64,000 bases of DNA from Sedimentimonas flavescens (GTDB lineage: Bacteria; Pseudomonadota; Alphaproteobacteria; Rhodobacterales; Rhodobacteraceae), in NCBI RefSeq assembly GCF_019264375.1, contig NZ_JAHVAI010000014.1, forward strand, positions 1-64,000, written 5' to 3'. A program made the translations under genes and the position numbers. The notes beneath the pieces were generated by a model, which saw only the letters and a list, made by a program, of their open reading frames with translations, searched no databases and was not told the DNA's origin. Below are positions 17,740 through 28,800 of this stretch, one piece after another (position 1 is the first letter of the stretch; every line of letters begins with the position of its first letter).

Positions 17740-19080
17740 TCAGTAACCGACGACGCGCGGTAGCCAGAGTGCGATTTGCGGGAAACAGGCGATGATGTAG
17801 ATCGCGACGGCCCCGGTGATGGCGAAGGGCAGCGCCCGTAGCGAGATCTCTTCCATCGACACGTTCGAGATGCCCGAGGCGATGAACAGGTTCTCTCCCA
17901 GAGGCGGGGTCTGGAACCCGATCGAGAGCGTGCAGATCATCACGATGCCGAAGTGAACCGGGTCGACCCCCATCTGATAGGCGACCGGCAGCATCACCGG
18001 CACGAGGATCATGATCGCGGCCAGCGTCTCCATGAACATGCCCACGATCAGCAGCAGAGCGATGACGAGGATCCAGATCACGTAGAGGCTGTCGGTCAGC
18101 GACAACATGCCCTTGGCGATGACGGCAGGCACACCGTTCTCGACCAGGATGCGGCCGAAGATGGTGGCGGTGAACAGCACCAGCAGCACCCGCCCGGCAA
18201 GCCAGGTCGTCGTTTCTAGCGCGGCGACCATCTGGCGCAGGGTCAGCTCGCGGTAGATCACCACACCCACGAAGAGCGTGTAGAAGATCGCCACGATTGC
18301 CGCCTCGGTCGGGGTGAACATCCCGGTGTAGATCCCGCCAAGGATGACCACCGGAGCCATGATCGCCCAGAAACCCTTGTAGATCGCATGCGCAATCTTG
18401 GAGATCGACAGCGGCTCGGCCGACCCGCGATAGCCGGCGGCGCGGCAGCGGATGTAGTTGTTGGCCAGCAGCATCCCCGCCATCAGGCAGCCGGGGAAGA
18501 AGCCCGCGATGAAGAGTTTCGAGATCGAGACACTCTGGAAGGTGCCGAACTTCTCGACGGCTTCGACCGGCGGCTGAAGGCCCATGGCCGAGATGCCGAA
18601 GATGACCATCGGGATCGAGGGCGGAATGATGATGCCAAGACCGCCTGAGGCCGCCGTCACCGAGGCCGCATAGCCCCGCGCATATCCGGCCCGCGCCATT
18701 GCCGGGATCATCAGCATCCCCACGGCGGCGGTCGTCGCCGGGCCGGAACCCGAGATCGCGCCGAAGAACAGGCAGGCCAGCACCGTCGCGGCCGAGATGC
18801 CGCCCGTGAAAGGCCCGGCCATGGTTTCTGCCACCGCGATCAGGCGCCGCGACAGGCCCGCGGCTTCCATCAACGCCCCCGCAAGGATGAACGAGGGCAG
18901 TGCCATCAGCGGGAAGGAGCCAACCGACGACCACGCGATTTGCACCATCTTGATCGGGTTGTCGCCCAGATACCACATCGCGGCCAGCGCCGAGACACCC
19001 AGTGCCACGGTGATCGGCGCGCCGACCACCATCAGGAAGGCAAAGGTGCCGAAGAGAATTTCTACCAGGTAGCCGTCCAT
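17740..19080 (-). CDS. tauM: TRAP transporter large permease for taurine
   Basis: This 446-residue DctM-type protein has about a dozen membrane segments, including LMALPSFILAGALMEAAGLS and ILVIALLLIVGMFMETLAAI. The family motif GLGIIIPPSIPMVIFG, central to the DctM scaffold, is intact. With TauL and TauK it forms a sodium-dependent uptake system. Its start codon overlaps the tauL stop codon by one base (TAATG), implying translational coupling. Substrate assignment to taurine follows from the surrounding operon. Confidence 0.9.
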   Translation of the reverse strand: MDGYLVEILFGTFAFLMVVGAPITVALGVSALAAMWYLGDNPIKMVQIAWSSVGSFPLMALPSFILAGALMEAAGLSRRLIAVAETMAGPFTGGISAATVLACLFFGAISGSGPATTAAVGMLMIPAMARAGYARGYAASVTAASGGLGIIIPPSIPMVIFGISAMGLQPPVEAVEKFGTFQSVSISKLFIAGFFPGCLMAGMLLANNYIRCRAAGYRGSAEPLSISKIAHAIYKGFWAIMAPVVILGGIYTGMFTPTEAAIVAIFYTLFVGVVIYRELTLRQMVAALETTTWLAGRVLLVLFTATIFGRILVENGVPAVIAKGMLSLTDSLYVIWILVIALLLIVGMFMETLAAIMILVPVMLPVAYQMGVDPVHFGIVMICTLSIGFQTPPLGENLFIASGISNVSMEEISLRALPFAITGAVAIYIIACFPQIALWLPRVVGY

Positions 19081-19616
19081 TACGCGCGACCTCCCTCGGG
19101 GGTGTCGCCCATACCGTCGATCTCGACCTTGTCGGGATCGCGCGGGTCCTTGCCGAGCACCAGTTTCATGTAATTCACCTGCAGGATGCGCAGCGTCATC
19201 AGCGCGAAGGCAATCGGCAGAACGATGTAGACCCACCGCATCTGCCACCCCAGGGTCTGGGCCTTCACGAAAGGCTTGAGCAACGAGATGAACGTGATCG
19301 ACTGCCAGATGAACACGGCATTGAAGCCAATCCAGAACAGGTCGCCGAAAGCCTCGATCAGGCGCGCGCGGCGGCGGTCCATGCGATTGAGGTGGAACGA
19401 GATCCGGTTATGCGCCGCCATCCGGGCTGCGTAGCTTGCGCCGAAATAGGCAAACCAGACGAAGAGGATGACCGACAGTTCCTCGATCCAGGTGATCGAG
19501 CTGCCAAACACCTGCCGCGAGACGATCTGCACGAAGAGCAGGCCGACGAATACCGCCAGCAGCGCTTGGCATATGTAGCTCTCGAGCTTGTCGAGATGAC
19601 GCAAGAACGAAGTCAT
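19080..19616 (-). CDS. tauL: TRAP transporter small permease for taurine
   Basis: The 178-residue DctQ-type protein shows four membrane segments. It contains the family pattern FVQIVSRQVFGSSITWIEEL followed by FVWFAYFGASYAARMAAHNR. It couples to the large permease TauM, whose start overlaps its stop, and works with the binding protein TauK encoded 54 bp upstream. Confidence 0.9.
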   Translation of the reverse strand: MTSFLRHLDKLESYICQALLAVFVGLLFVQIVSRQVFGSSITWIEELSVILFVWFAYFGASYAARMAAHNRISFHLNRMDRRRARLIEAFGDLFWIGFNAVFIWQSITFISLLKPFVKAQTLGWQMRWVYIVLPIAFALMTLRILQVNYMKLVLGKDPRDPDKVEIDGMGDTPEGGRA

Positions 19617-19670
19617 GTGAGCACCTGCTTGGGGACAAGGTCGGGGCCGACAGGGCCGGCCCCGTGCCGA

Positions 19671-20681
19671 TCACTCGACCGTCGAACGGCCCAGGGCGGT
19701 CAGAACGCCGTTCAGCACCTCTTTGCCGCCGATCGTGTCGTAGAACTTCGGCCAGACTTTTGCGGTGGCGAGGTCGATGAACTCCTGCTCGCCATCGGCC
19801 GGGTCAGAGATCTCCATCCCGCGGGCGGCAAGCTCGGACTTGATCTTGGCTTCCTCGGCGCGCAGGAACGCCCCCGAGGCCAGCGTCGCCTCGTGGCCCG
19901 CGTCCAGAACCTGCTGCTGCTCTTCGGCAGAAAGCGACTGGAACAGGCTTTCCGAGACGATCAGCGGCTCGATCGAGAAGATGTAGCGGATGTTGGTGAC
20001 ATACTTCTGCACCTCGTCGAACTTCATCGCGTAAACGGTCATGTAGGGGTTGTCCTGACCGTCCACGACCTTCTGCTGAAGCGCGGCGAAGGTTTCACCC
20101 CAGGCCATCGGCGTCGGATTGATGCCCCAGGACTTGTAGGTCTCGATCATGATCTCGTTCTTGGGCACGCGGATCACGAGGTCCTGCAGGTCGGCGACCG
20201 TGGTCACCGGGTGCTTCGAGTTCGTCAGGACGCGAAAGCCCGAATAGGCCCAGCCGATGATGCGCACGCCAGCGTCCTCGACGGTCTTGTCAACCATCTG
20301 CCGGCCGATCTCGCCCTGGGTGATGTTTTCGGCATCTTCCAGCGACAGGATCACATAGGGCAGCGTCAGCGTGCCGACCGAGGGCGAGAAGGGCGTGATG
20401 TTGTTGATCGCGAGGATCGAGAAATCGAGCGTTCCGGTCGCGGCGGCGGAAACCGTGTCCTGCTCGTCGCCAAGTTGGCCGTTCAGGAACAGCTTCGCGG
20501 TATGGGCGCCGCCCGTCTTGGCCTCGAGCGCTTCAACGAAGGCAAGGCCAAGCGCTTCCTGGGTGCCGCCCGCGCCATCGCCTACCGCCACGCGAAATTC
20601 CTTTGCGGATACAGGCAGTGCGGTGGTTGCCAGCAATGCGGCAACCATGGCGCCCGAGAGCGCCTTGAACGTCATTTTCAT
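19671..20681 (-). CDS. tauK: TRAP transporter periplasmic taurine-binding protein
   Basis: This 336-residue DctP-type protein has a signal peptide (MKMTFKALSGAMVAALLATT, cleavage near VSAKE). The binding-protein core includes ITQGEIGRQMVDKTVEDAGV and GETFAALQQKVVDGQDNPYM. The start at 20681 is preceded by a ggaga ribosome site; a longer frame beginning at 20741 would precede the signal peptide. It is the first gene of the nine-gene taurine operon and lies directly downstream of the candidate TauR repeats. Taurine specificity is inferred from context. Confidence 0.9.
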   Translation of the reverse strand: MKMTFKALSGAMVAALLATTALPVSAKEFRVAVGDGAGGTQEALGLAFVEALEAKTGGAHTAKLFLNGQLGDEQDTVSAAATGTLDFSILAINNITPFSPSVGTLTLPYVILSLEDAENITQGEIGRQMVDKTVEDAGVRIIGWAYSGFRVLTNSKHPVTTVADLQDLVIRVPKNEIMIETYKSWGINPTPMAWGETFAALQQKVVDGQDNPYMTVYAMKFDEVQKYVTNIRYIFSIEPLIVSESLFQSLSAEEQQQVLDAGHEATLASGAFLRAEEAKIKSELAARGMEISDPADGEQEFIDLATAKVWPKFYDTIGGKEVLNGVLTALGRSTVE

Positions 20682-20754
20682 TGTATTTCTCCCTGAGTGC
20701 GGCCGATTCTTCCCAACGGCCTTGCGACACATTGTCACCACGTCATGACTGGGG

Positions 20755-20786
20755 TTATATCCAGATACGACTACTCTTAGGTCCAG
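20755..20786. promoter_or_regulatory. Candidate TauR-binding direct repeats
   Basis: Two copies of a 10-bp box lie 22 bp apart in the 122-bp region between tauK and tauR. The first is ttatatccag at 20755-20764 and the second is ttaggtccag at 20777-20786. The second is the exact reverse complement of CTGGACCTAA. I recall that in Rhodobacter capsulatus TauR acts through direct repeats with consensus CTGGACYTAA. The first copy differs from the second at two positions. The two-turn spacing would put both boxes on one face of the helix. Confidence 0.7.
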
Positions 20787-20803
20787 AACGGAGTCCTGCC
20801 GCC

Positions 20804-22312
20804 ATGAGCGAGAATCTTGTTGGTCGGCTCTCGTCCGAAATGTTCTTCATTGATCGGCAGGATCGGCGCAGCCTGCAGATGCAGCTCACGACATCGATCG
20901 TTACCACGATCCTTGAGGCGCGCGCCCAACCCGGCACCCGTATGCCGTCAACCCGGCAACTGGCCGAGCATCTGGGCGTATCGCGCCTGACGGTGACGCT
21001 TGTGTATCAAGATCTCGTCGCGCAGGGGTATCTCGACAGTCTCCCGAGATCCGGGTTCGCGGTATCGCAAAAGGTTCCGCATCGGCGCATTGGGCGCGAG
21101 GATGCGCTGAGCTTTTCTCAGCCCGTGGACTGGGGGCGCTGGCTCAAACAGGATCTGACGGCCAGGCGGCGCATCGCAAAGCCGCTGAACTGGCGCAGCT
21201 ATCCCTATCCGTTTCTCTACGGTCAGGCCGACCCGACGCTGTTCGATCACGCCGCCTGGCGGGACTGTGCGCGCCGGGCCCTTGGCGCGCGCGAGTTTAC
21301 CGACCTTGCCGATGAACGGATGGCCGTGGACGACCCGATTCTGGTAGACTTCATCTGTCGCAACACCCTGCCGCGACGGGGCATCCGCGCCCGACCCGAA
21401 GAGGTGCTGATAACGCTTGGCGCGCAGAACGGGATCTGGCTGGCGGTTCAGCTTCTTGCCCGCAAGGACCGGGTGGCGGTGATGGAGGATCCGGGCTTCC
21501 CCGATTTCGCGGCGACGTTTCAATTTGCGGAAATGCAGATCCAGTATGTTCCCTGCACCGCCGAAGGGCTGGAACCCGCGAGTTTGCCCCCCGACACGGG
21601 GCTTGTCGCGGTCACACCGAGCCACTCGATCCCGACCGGTACGACGATGCCGCTCCAGAAGCGCCGAGAGCTTTTGACGCTGGCGGACAAGCATGACTTC
21701 CTGATCATCGAGGATGACTACGAATTCGAGATGAGTTTCCTTGAACCTCCGTCTCCGGCGCTCAAGTCGCTCGATGGCGGGGGCAGGGTGATCTATATCG
21801 GCAGCTTCTCAAAGGCGCTCTTTCCGGGGCTGCGTATCGGCTATGTCGTGGGGCCGGAGCGGTTCATCGAACAGGCACGCGCTCTGCGCGCGATGATGCT
21901 GCGCCACGCCCCGGGGCATATGCAACGAGTGACCGGGTATTTCTTGGCCCTTGGACATTACGATGCACATATCGTGCGTCTGCGTGAAACTTTTCGCCGC
22001 CGCCGCGAAGTGCTTACCGACGCCTTGGAGAAAACCGAGTTTCGTATCGCTGGCGCCGCCCGGCACGGAGGATCAAGCCTTTGGATCGAAGCGCCGGGGG
22101 GTGTCGACTCAGCGGAATTCGCGGCCCGGCTGGCCAATCGAGGTGTGCTCATCGAGCATGGCAGACCGTTCTTCTCGAACCCGCCCGACCCATGCCCGTT
22201 CTTTCGCGTCGGCTTTTCGTCGATCTCGGAAGAGAAGATCGAGGCGGGAATCAAGATCATGCACCAGACCCTCGCGAGCGATCTGGCAGATGCGCCTGCG
22301 GGTGCAGGCTAA
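20804..22312 (+). CDS. tauR: MocR-type GntR-family activator of taurine genes
   Basis: The 502-residue protein joins an N-terminal GntR winged helix with a C-terminal fold-type I aminotransferase domain. The winged helix includes PGTRMPSTRQLAEHLGVSRL and TVTLVYQDLVAQGYL. The aminotransferase domain contains LIIEDDYEFEMSFL and the PLP-lysine motif VIYIGSFSKALFPGLRIGYV. TauR is reported to activate taurine uptake and degradation genes when taurine and PLP are present. I chose ATG 20804 because the frame starting at 20681 would run back through the promoter. It is divergent from tauK. Confidence 0.9.
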   Translation: MSENLVGRLSSEMFFIDRQDRRSLQMQLTTSIVTTILEARAQPGTRMPSTRQLAEHLGVSRLTVTLVYQDLVAQGYLDSLPRSGFAVSQKVPHRRIGREDALSFSQPVDWGRWLKQDLTARRRIAKPLNWRSYPYPFLYGQADPTLFDHAAWRDCARRALGAREFTDLADERMAVDDPILVDFICRNTLPRRGIRARPEEVLITLGAQNGIWLAVQLLARKDRVAVMEDPGFPDFAATFQFAEMQIQYVPCTAEGLEPASLPPDTGLVAVTPSHSIPTGTTMPLQKRRELLTLADKHDFLIIEDDYEFEMSFLEPPSPALKSLDGGGRVIYIGSFSKALFPGLRIGYVVGPERFIEQARALRAMMLRHAPGHMQRVTGYFLALGHYDAHIVRLRETFRRRREVLTDALEKTEFRIAGAARHGGSSLWIEAPGGVDSAEFAARLANRGVLIEHGRPFFSNPPDPCPFFRVGFSSISEEKIEAGIKIMHQTLASDLADAPAGAG

Positions 22313-22837
22313 GGAATGCTTGCCGACCTTGGTGGGTGCCGAGAGAGCCCACTGTTCCGTGAAGGAGAACTCTTTCGCGATGCAGCGCACCGGTGGGATC
22401 AAGCAGTTTCGACGCGCGCACTATCTTGCGAAAGCACGGTAGGCAGGTCGCGCGGACCTGCCGCCGCCACGACTTTTGCGCGAATTGTGCATTCTGGATA
22501 CAGCTTGACTTGGGGATAATAGAGGAGGATTGTTTTTGTAATGAGAACGGACACAAACGCATTTCCTTTTGTTTATTCGTCTTCGACATAAGTCTCCCTG
22601 AGACAAAGGGAGGTTAAGCATTCCGCCGTGCAAAACCGGCGTGAGGCAGTATCCCGGCACCTAGACGCAGCAGCTCAGTTTCTGATGACGGTCGGTTAAT
22701 CGCCGACCGATCACATTTTCGGGTTGGTTTTGAGGGCTAGCTAGATCGGTGCCGACTCCGGGCGAAGTTCGGTGCACTACCCGCTGACGGCACGTCTTTC
22801 GCGCCTTCCCTGCTGACCTGTCAGGGAGGATAAAGAG
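22313..22837. other. Intergenic region before the giant repeat protein
   Basis: About 525 bp without a supported gene. It contains a perfect 8-bp inverted repeat with a 5-base loop at 22442-22462 (ggcaggtc / gacctgcc), which could fold after tauR but has no T-run. A locally AT-rich stretch spans about 22490-22620. Just before the next gene lies a good ribosome site (ggagg at 22825-22829). A promoter for the large gene is expected here, but I could not identify its boxes reliably. Confidence 0.5.
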
Positions 22838-25800
22838 ATGACGATCAATATTGATTTTGGTGACTTCGAAGGCTTCTTTCTTGACGAAAGCCTCGGTCAA
22901 CAGACTGCCCCGCAGGACAATCCGCCCGGTGACGGTGACGACATCGCCTGGGGCACGCTGCCGCTCAGTCTGCGCGATCTCGTTGGGGCGCTTGATGACA
23001 GTACGGCCTTCGGCGACGACACGGGTGCGACCAACCCGCTACAGACATTCGCCTCGGCAGGTCGTATTGCGCGCAGCCCGCTCAACGCTGTCAGCGTGAC
23101 CTCGACGGGCGTCATCGAGAACGTCTCGATTGCCGGGTACAACTCGGGCGGGGGAACTGCGGTCCCGCTTGCAGTGTGGGACAGCGAAGCATCATTTAAC
23201 TGGGCCGGGGATCTTTCTGGGTTGTACGACAGCGGCCTTCGGACGCTTGTCGACAGCGACACGGACGGAACCAACAACCGGATCTTTTTCTTCTCGGACA
23301 TTACCTATGACGACGGCGGCGTGACCAAGAGCTACACGACCGAGGCCGGTCTGGAAGCCGGAAACATCATCTACGGGATCGAAGAGGGCACGGGCGATCT
23401 GGTGATGATCATCTATGTCGACGAGACCCAGGTTTCGGCCAGCCAGATCGATCTGACCTATTACATGATGACCTTTGAGGCGGTCTACGACCCGGAGGCG
23501 GGTGAAACGCAGGCAGATACCGACCACTCGATTGACCTGACGGGCAAGATCGGCCTTCTGGTCGATGACGCGGTGGGGTTCGACTTCTCCGATGCACCTG
23601 CGGGCAAGAGCTTGTTCCTGTTGGGCGTTCAGACGGGGTCGCTAACGCCTGACACCGAGGATCCGGACGATGAAGGCGGCTCAAACGACTTGCGCGGTCT
23701 TTTGGTGACGGGCCAGACGGCGGTGGTCCAGATCAACACCTCGAAGGTTGGCGACACCACCATCGGCTATGGCAACCAGGGCATCAACCCCGGCGAGGTG
23801 GTCGTTTTCACCTATGTTCAGGGAAATCTCGACCCCGACTACGTCATTCCCAATTTGACGCAGACGACTGCGGACATCGCCGCCAATATCGAGTTCGATA
23901 TGTACGACCCTGCTTCGGAAGGGCAGTTCGACATCGCCCAAACCGTGAGCGGGGCGACGCAGGCGCTGCTGTTGCGCGCCTATGACATCGACTCTGGTGT
24001 CGAGGACAGCGAATTCTTCCATGCCACCAACGGGTTCATGTCCAACCGCGTTGACGTGGATTTCCTGATGGTGTCGGTTGATCTGGTGGGAGGCGGCACG
24101 GCCGAGTTCGACGTGAGCGCCGCGACGCTCAACAGCCCGGTCTCCGATGGCCGGATCACGTTTACGCTGACCGCCGACGGGGTCAAGGTTTCGGGGCTGG
24201 AAGCGGGCGACACGATCCTGTTCACGACGGACGGTCCGCATGATCAGGTCGAAATCGAGGGTTTCAGCGGCAATTTCGACGTGGGTGGTTACAAGACCAC
24301 CACGACCAATGCGATCGCGACCGATATCGGCGGTCAGTTCAATATTGAGGATGCCGGCATCGCGGTGAGTGTCAGTACCACGAGTGCGACGCTGAGCGGG
24401 CTTGAGGTTGACGAGACGGTTGGCACCGACCGCGCAGACGAGGCCAATAGCGAAACGGCGAATGGCAACAGCGATGACGCGGTTGGCAAGCTTGGCGTCG
24501 TGACCTCGGCCGAGAAGATCGGGACGCTGTTCACCGAGACGGTGACGGAGGATACCGACGGCCATGACAGTGCCGCCGACAGCGACAGCTACAAGCTTGT
24601 GCTGGTGGATACCTCGGGCGCTGAACCCGATCCGACGGCGACGACGCTGGCGACGACGCTCTCGGTTTCGGGCGGGGCCACGGGGTATGTCGCGGGAACC
24701 GCGTCGATCACGCTCGTGCTGTCGAGCGGGGTCGTTTACGGCATGTATAACGGCGACACCGACCCGACCGACGGCAGCGCGAATATTGCCTTCACCGTCG
24801 AGCTGACGGCGACCGACGAAGACGGCAAGGTCAAGGTCACGCTTTACGAGCCGATCGCGCACAACGGCACGAGCGCCCATGACGAGGTTCTCGATCTGGT
24901 CGCGACCGACGGCTACCTGGGCGTGCAGCGCGACTACACCGTTTATGATCATGACGGCGATTTCGCCAGCGACAGCGCGATCAAGGACATCACGCCCTTC
25001 ATCGACTTTGGCGATGACGGCCCGACCGCTTCGGTTTCGGCCAGCGGCACCGCGGTATCCACGTTCGCGCTGAACCTCGATGAGACCGAAGGCAGCCCCG
25101 ACCGCTATGGCTCGGGCGATGCGGTGCAGGACAATGACTCGGGCGCGGATGATGTGACCAACACCGACATCGGCGGGATCACGCCCTTTGGGCAGAAGAC
25201 GACGACGGTCTCGGGCGGGCTCAAGACGCTGTTCACGGTCTCGACCGATCCCGGGCAGGACGACCCTGGCGCGACCTCCTACAAGTTCGAGTTCGTGCTG
25301 ACCGATGGCGATGCCGATGGGGTGGAGACCACGCTGAAAACCAGCGTCAATGGCGAGACGATCGTTCTGACGCTGGAGGATCTGGACGGCGACGGGGTGA
25401 ATGAACTTGTCGGGCGCGAGGAGACCTTGGACGCGGTCGCCTTCGTGGTCAGCATCGAGAACCCGACCTCGGGGACGGATGCGCAGCTGACCTTCCGGCA
25501 GATGCTGGCCTTCGAGCACCCGACTTCGCCCAGCACGTATGACGAGCTCGCCTCGATCCTGACGGCGCAGGACAATGACAGCGTGGGCATCAAGCTGACG
25601 GTGACGCAGACCGACTCGGAAGGCGACAGCGAGGCCGCAACCCATACGCGCACCATCGTCGATGACACCAACACCATCTTCTCGTCGGATGACGATGGGC
25701 CGACGCTGACCGCCGATGCTCTGGAGGGGAGCGAACTGGCCACCGAGCTTTCCGATATCGCGCTCAATCTGGATGAGACGACTGGCTGGGTTGGTGCCGA

Positions 25801-28800
25801 TGATCTCTATAACGGCGCCGAGACCGAGTCGAACCAGGTTGTGCCAAACGGAAACGCCGATGATCCCACGCCGGTTCAGCAAACGCCGGTCTATGTGCTC
25901 AAGGCGGATCTGGACGGTGCCAGTTACATCGGACGGCTTACGACTGACGTGGCGAGCGGCGAGGACATGACAAGCGATGTCGCCGATCTCTTCGCGGACA
26001 TCGTCGCCGATTACGGTCGCGACGGCGAAGGTGACTTCAGCGGCGACGGCAGCGTGAAATACGCCTACAGCCTGCTGCTTTCCTCGGAAGATCCAATTGC
26101 CACCAATCTCTATGCGACGGCGCAGGGCGATCACGCGGGGGCCTCCATGGCCGAGCGTCGGATCTACCTGATCGAGGAAGACGGGGTGATCTATGGCGTT
26201 ACTGCCGGCGTTGACGGGATCGGTGACGCGGACGAGTTCGATGGTGTCGACACGACGCAGGACGAATACGTTGCCTTCAAGATCGAGCTGCTCAATGCGA
26301 GCGATCCTGAAAACGTCCAGCTTCAGGTGACCCATTATCTGGCGATCGATCATGGCGGCACCGAAGATCCTGCGGTGTTCGATGAAGAACTGGTCATGAC
26401 CCTCGCAACAGGGGAAGATCTGTCGCTGAAGCGGACCGTGACGATTATTGACGGTGATGATGACGAAGTCAGCGCCAATGACAGCGTTGCGATTGCGGAC
26501 GATGCGGGCGGCTTCCTCAGCTTCGATGACACGGGCATCGCGGTGAGTGTCAGCACGACGAGTGCGACGCTGAGCGGGCTTGAGGTTGACGAGACGGTTG
26601 GCACCGACCGCGCGGATGAGGCCAATAGCGAAACGGCGAATGGCAACAGCGATGACGCGGTCGGCAAGCTTGGCGTCGTGACCTCGGCCGAGAAGATCGG
26701 GACGCTGTTCACCGAGACGGTGACGGAGGATACCGACGGCCATGACAGTGCCGCCGACAGCGACAGCTACAAGCTTGTGCTGGTGGATACCTCGGGCGCT
26801 GAACCCGATCCGACGGCGACGACGCTGGCGACGACGCTCTCGGTTTCGGGCGGGGCCACGGGGTATGTCGCAGGAACCGCGTCGATCACGCTCGTGCTGT
26901 CGAGCGGGGTCGTTTACGGCATGTATAACGGCGACACCGACCCGACCGACGGCAGCGCGAATATTGCCTTCACCGTCGAGCTGACGGCGACCGACGAAGA
27001 CGGCAAGGTCAAGGTCACGCTTTACGAGCCGATCGCGCACAACGGCACGAGCGCCCATGACGAGGTTCTCGATCTGGTCGCGACCGACGGCTACCTGGGC
27101 GTGCAGCGCGACTACACCGTTTATGATCATGACGGCGATTTCGCCAGCGACAGCGCGATCAAGGACATCACGCCCTTCATCGACTTTGGCGATGACGGCC
27201 CGACCGCTTCGGTTTCGGCCAGCGGCACCGCGGTATCCACGTTCGCGCTGAACCTCGATGAGACCGAAGGCAGCCCCGACCGCTATGGCTCGGGCGATGC
27301 GGTGCAGGACAATGACTCGGGCGCGGATGATGTGACCAACACCGACATCGGCGGGATCACGCCCTTTGGGCAGAAGACGACGACGGTCTCGGGCGGGCTC
27401 AAGACGCTGTTCACGGTCTCGACCGATCCCGGGCAGGACGACCCTGGCGCGACCTCCTACAAGTTCGAGTTCGTGCTGACCGATGGCGATGCCGATGGGG
27501 TGGAGACCACGCTGAAAACCAGCGTCAATGGCGAGACGATCGTTCTGACGCTGGAGGATCTGGACGGCGACGGGGTGAATGAACTTGTCGGGCGCGAGGA
27601 GACCTTGGACGCGGTCGCCTTCGTGGTCAGCATCGAGAACCCGACCTCGGGGACGGATGCGCAGCTGACCTTCCGGCAGATGCTGGCCTTCGAGCACCCG
27701 ACTTCGCCCAGCACGTATGACGAGCTCGCCTCGATCCTGACGGCGCAGGACAATGACAGCGTGGGCATCAAGCTGACGGTGACGCAGACCGACTCGGAAG
27801 GCGACAGCGAGGCCGCAACCCATACGCGCACCATCGTCGATGACACCAACACCATCTTCTCGTCGGATGACGATGGGCCTGATATCGGCGGCGTCGACAA
27901 CGATATCGCCGATGCCGATATCAAGTTCGTGTCTTCGGGCGCGAATTCGAGCGCGGAGGTCGATCTTGAAGCCGCGATGGGCCGAGACTTTGACGGCTCC
28001 TCGGGTGGGGTAACGATCACCGATTTCGAACCGACGCTGGTCTATTCCTATCCGAACCTCACCCTGACTCTGACCGGCGACTACACCGACGACACGATGA
28101 AGGAGGTTGTCTATTACATCGAAGACGGAACTGCCGGATACGACGGCACCGAGACGGTCTATTTCCGTATGCTGCTGGACGACAGCGATGCAGATCCGGC
28201 GAACTGGACCTACACTTGGAGTTCCGAGCAGGACCCGCCCGAGCCGAACCTCGAATTCGACTTTGACGGTTTCCCATCGGGGCAGCAGATCTACGGCGTA
28301 TTCGGACCGAACTCTCCGACCGGCAATGGCGATGCGCTGCTGGTCATTCCTGACGGGATCGTGCTGAAAGCGAACGGGACGCGGGATTCCTCGGCTTCGA
28401 CCTCGCTCAACTCCTCGAATGCCGAGGCCTCGGGCACGGCTCTTGGGATCAGCGGCCAGTCCGTGGATGACGGCGAGACGATGTATTTCTTCTCGATCGA
28501 GGAGCCCACGGACGCGATTACCGTTGGGGCGACGGGCTTTGACAAGACATCCTACAAGAACGGCAACACGCTGGATTTCGATGGTTTCATCGACCGTACC
28601 AGTGCGCAGATCGAGATCGCCCAGACCACGCCGAACGGCTCGGAAGTCGATTTGACGATTGCGGCCTACAACATGACGAGTAACGACGCACCGGTCAGTT
28701 CGACGACCTTCCTGCAAAATCCGCTCGGAGTGGCGCACACGACCGTTCAGATCACCTCGGTGAAAATCTACGACGGGGAGCCGATGGAGGATGAGTCGAA

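Noticed and set aside
24356-27879. CRISPR or short tandem array
   Set aside because: The repeats are 1.3 kb coding blocks in one protein frame, not short repeats with unique spacers. No CRISPR array or cas gene was seen anywhere in the window.
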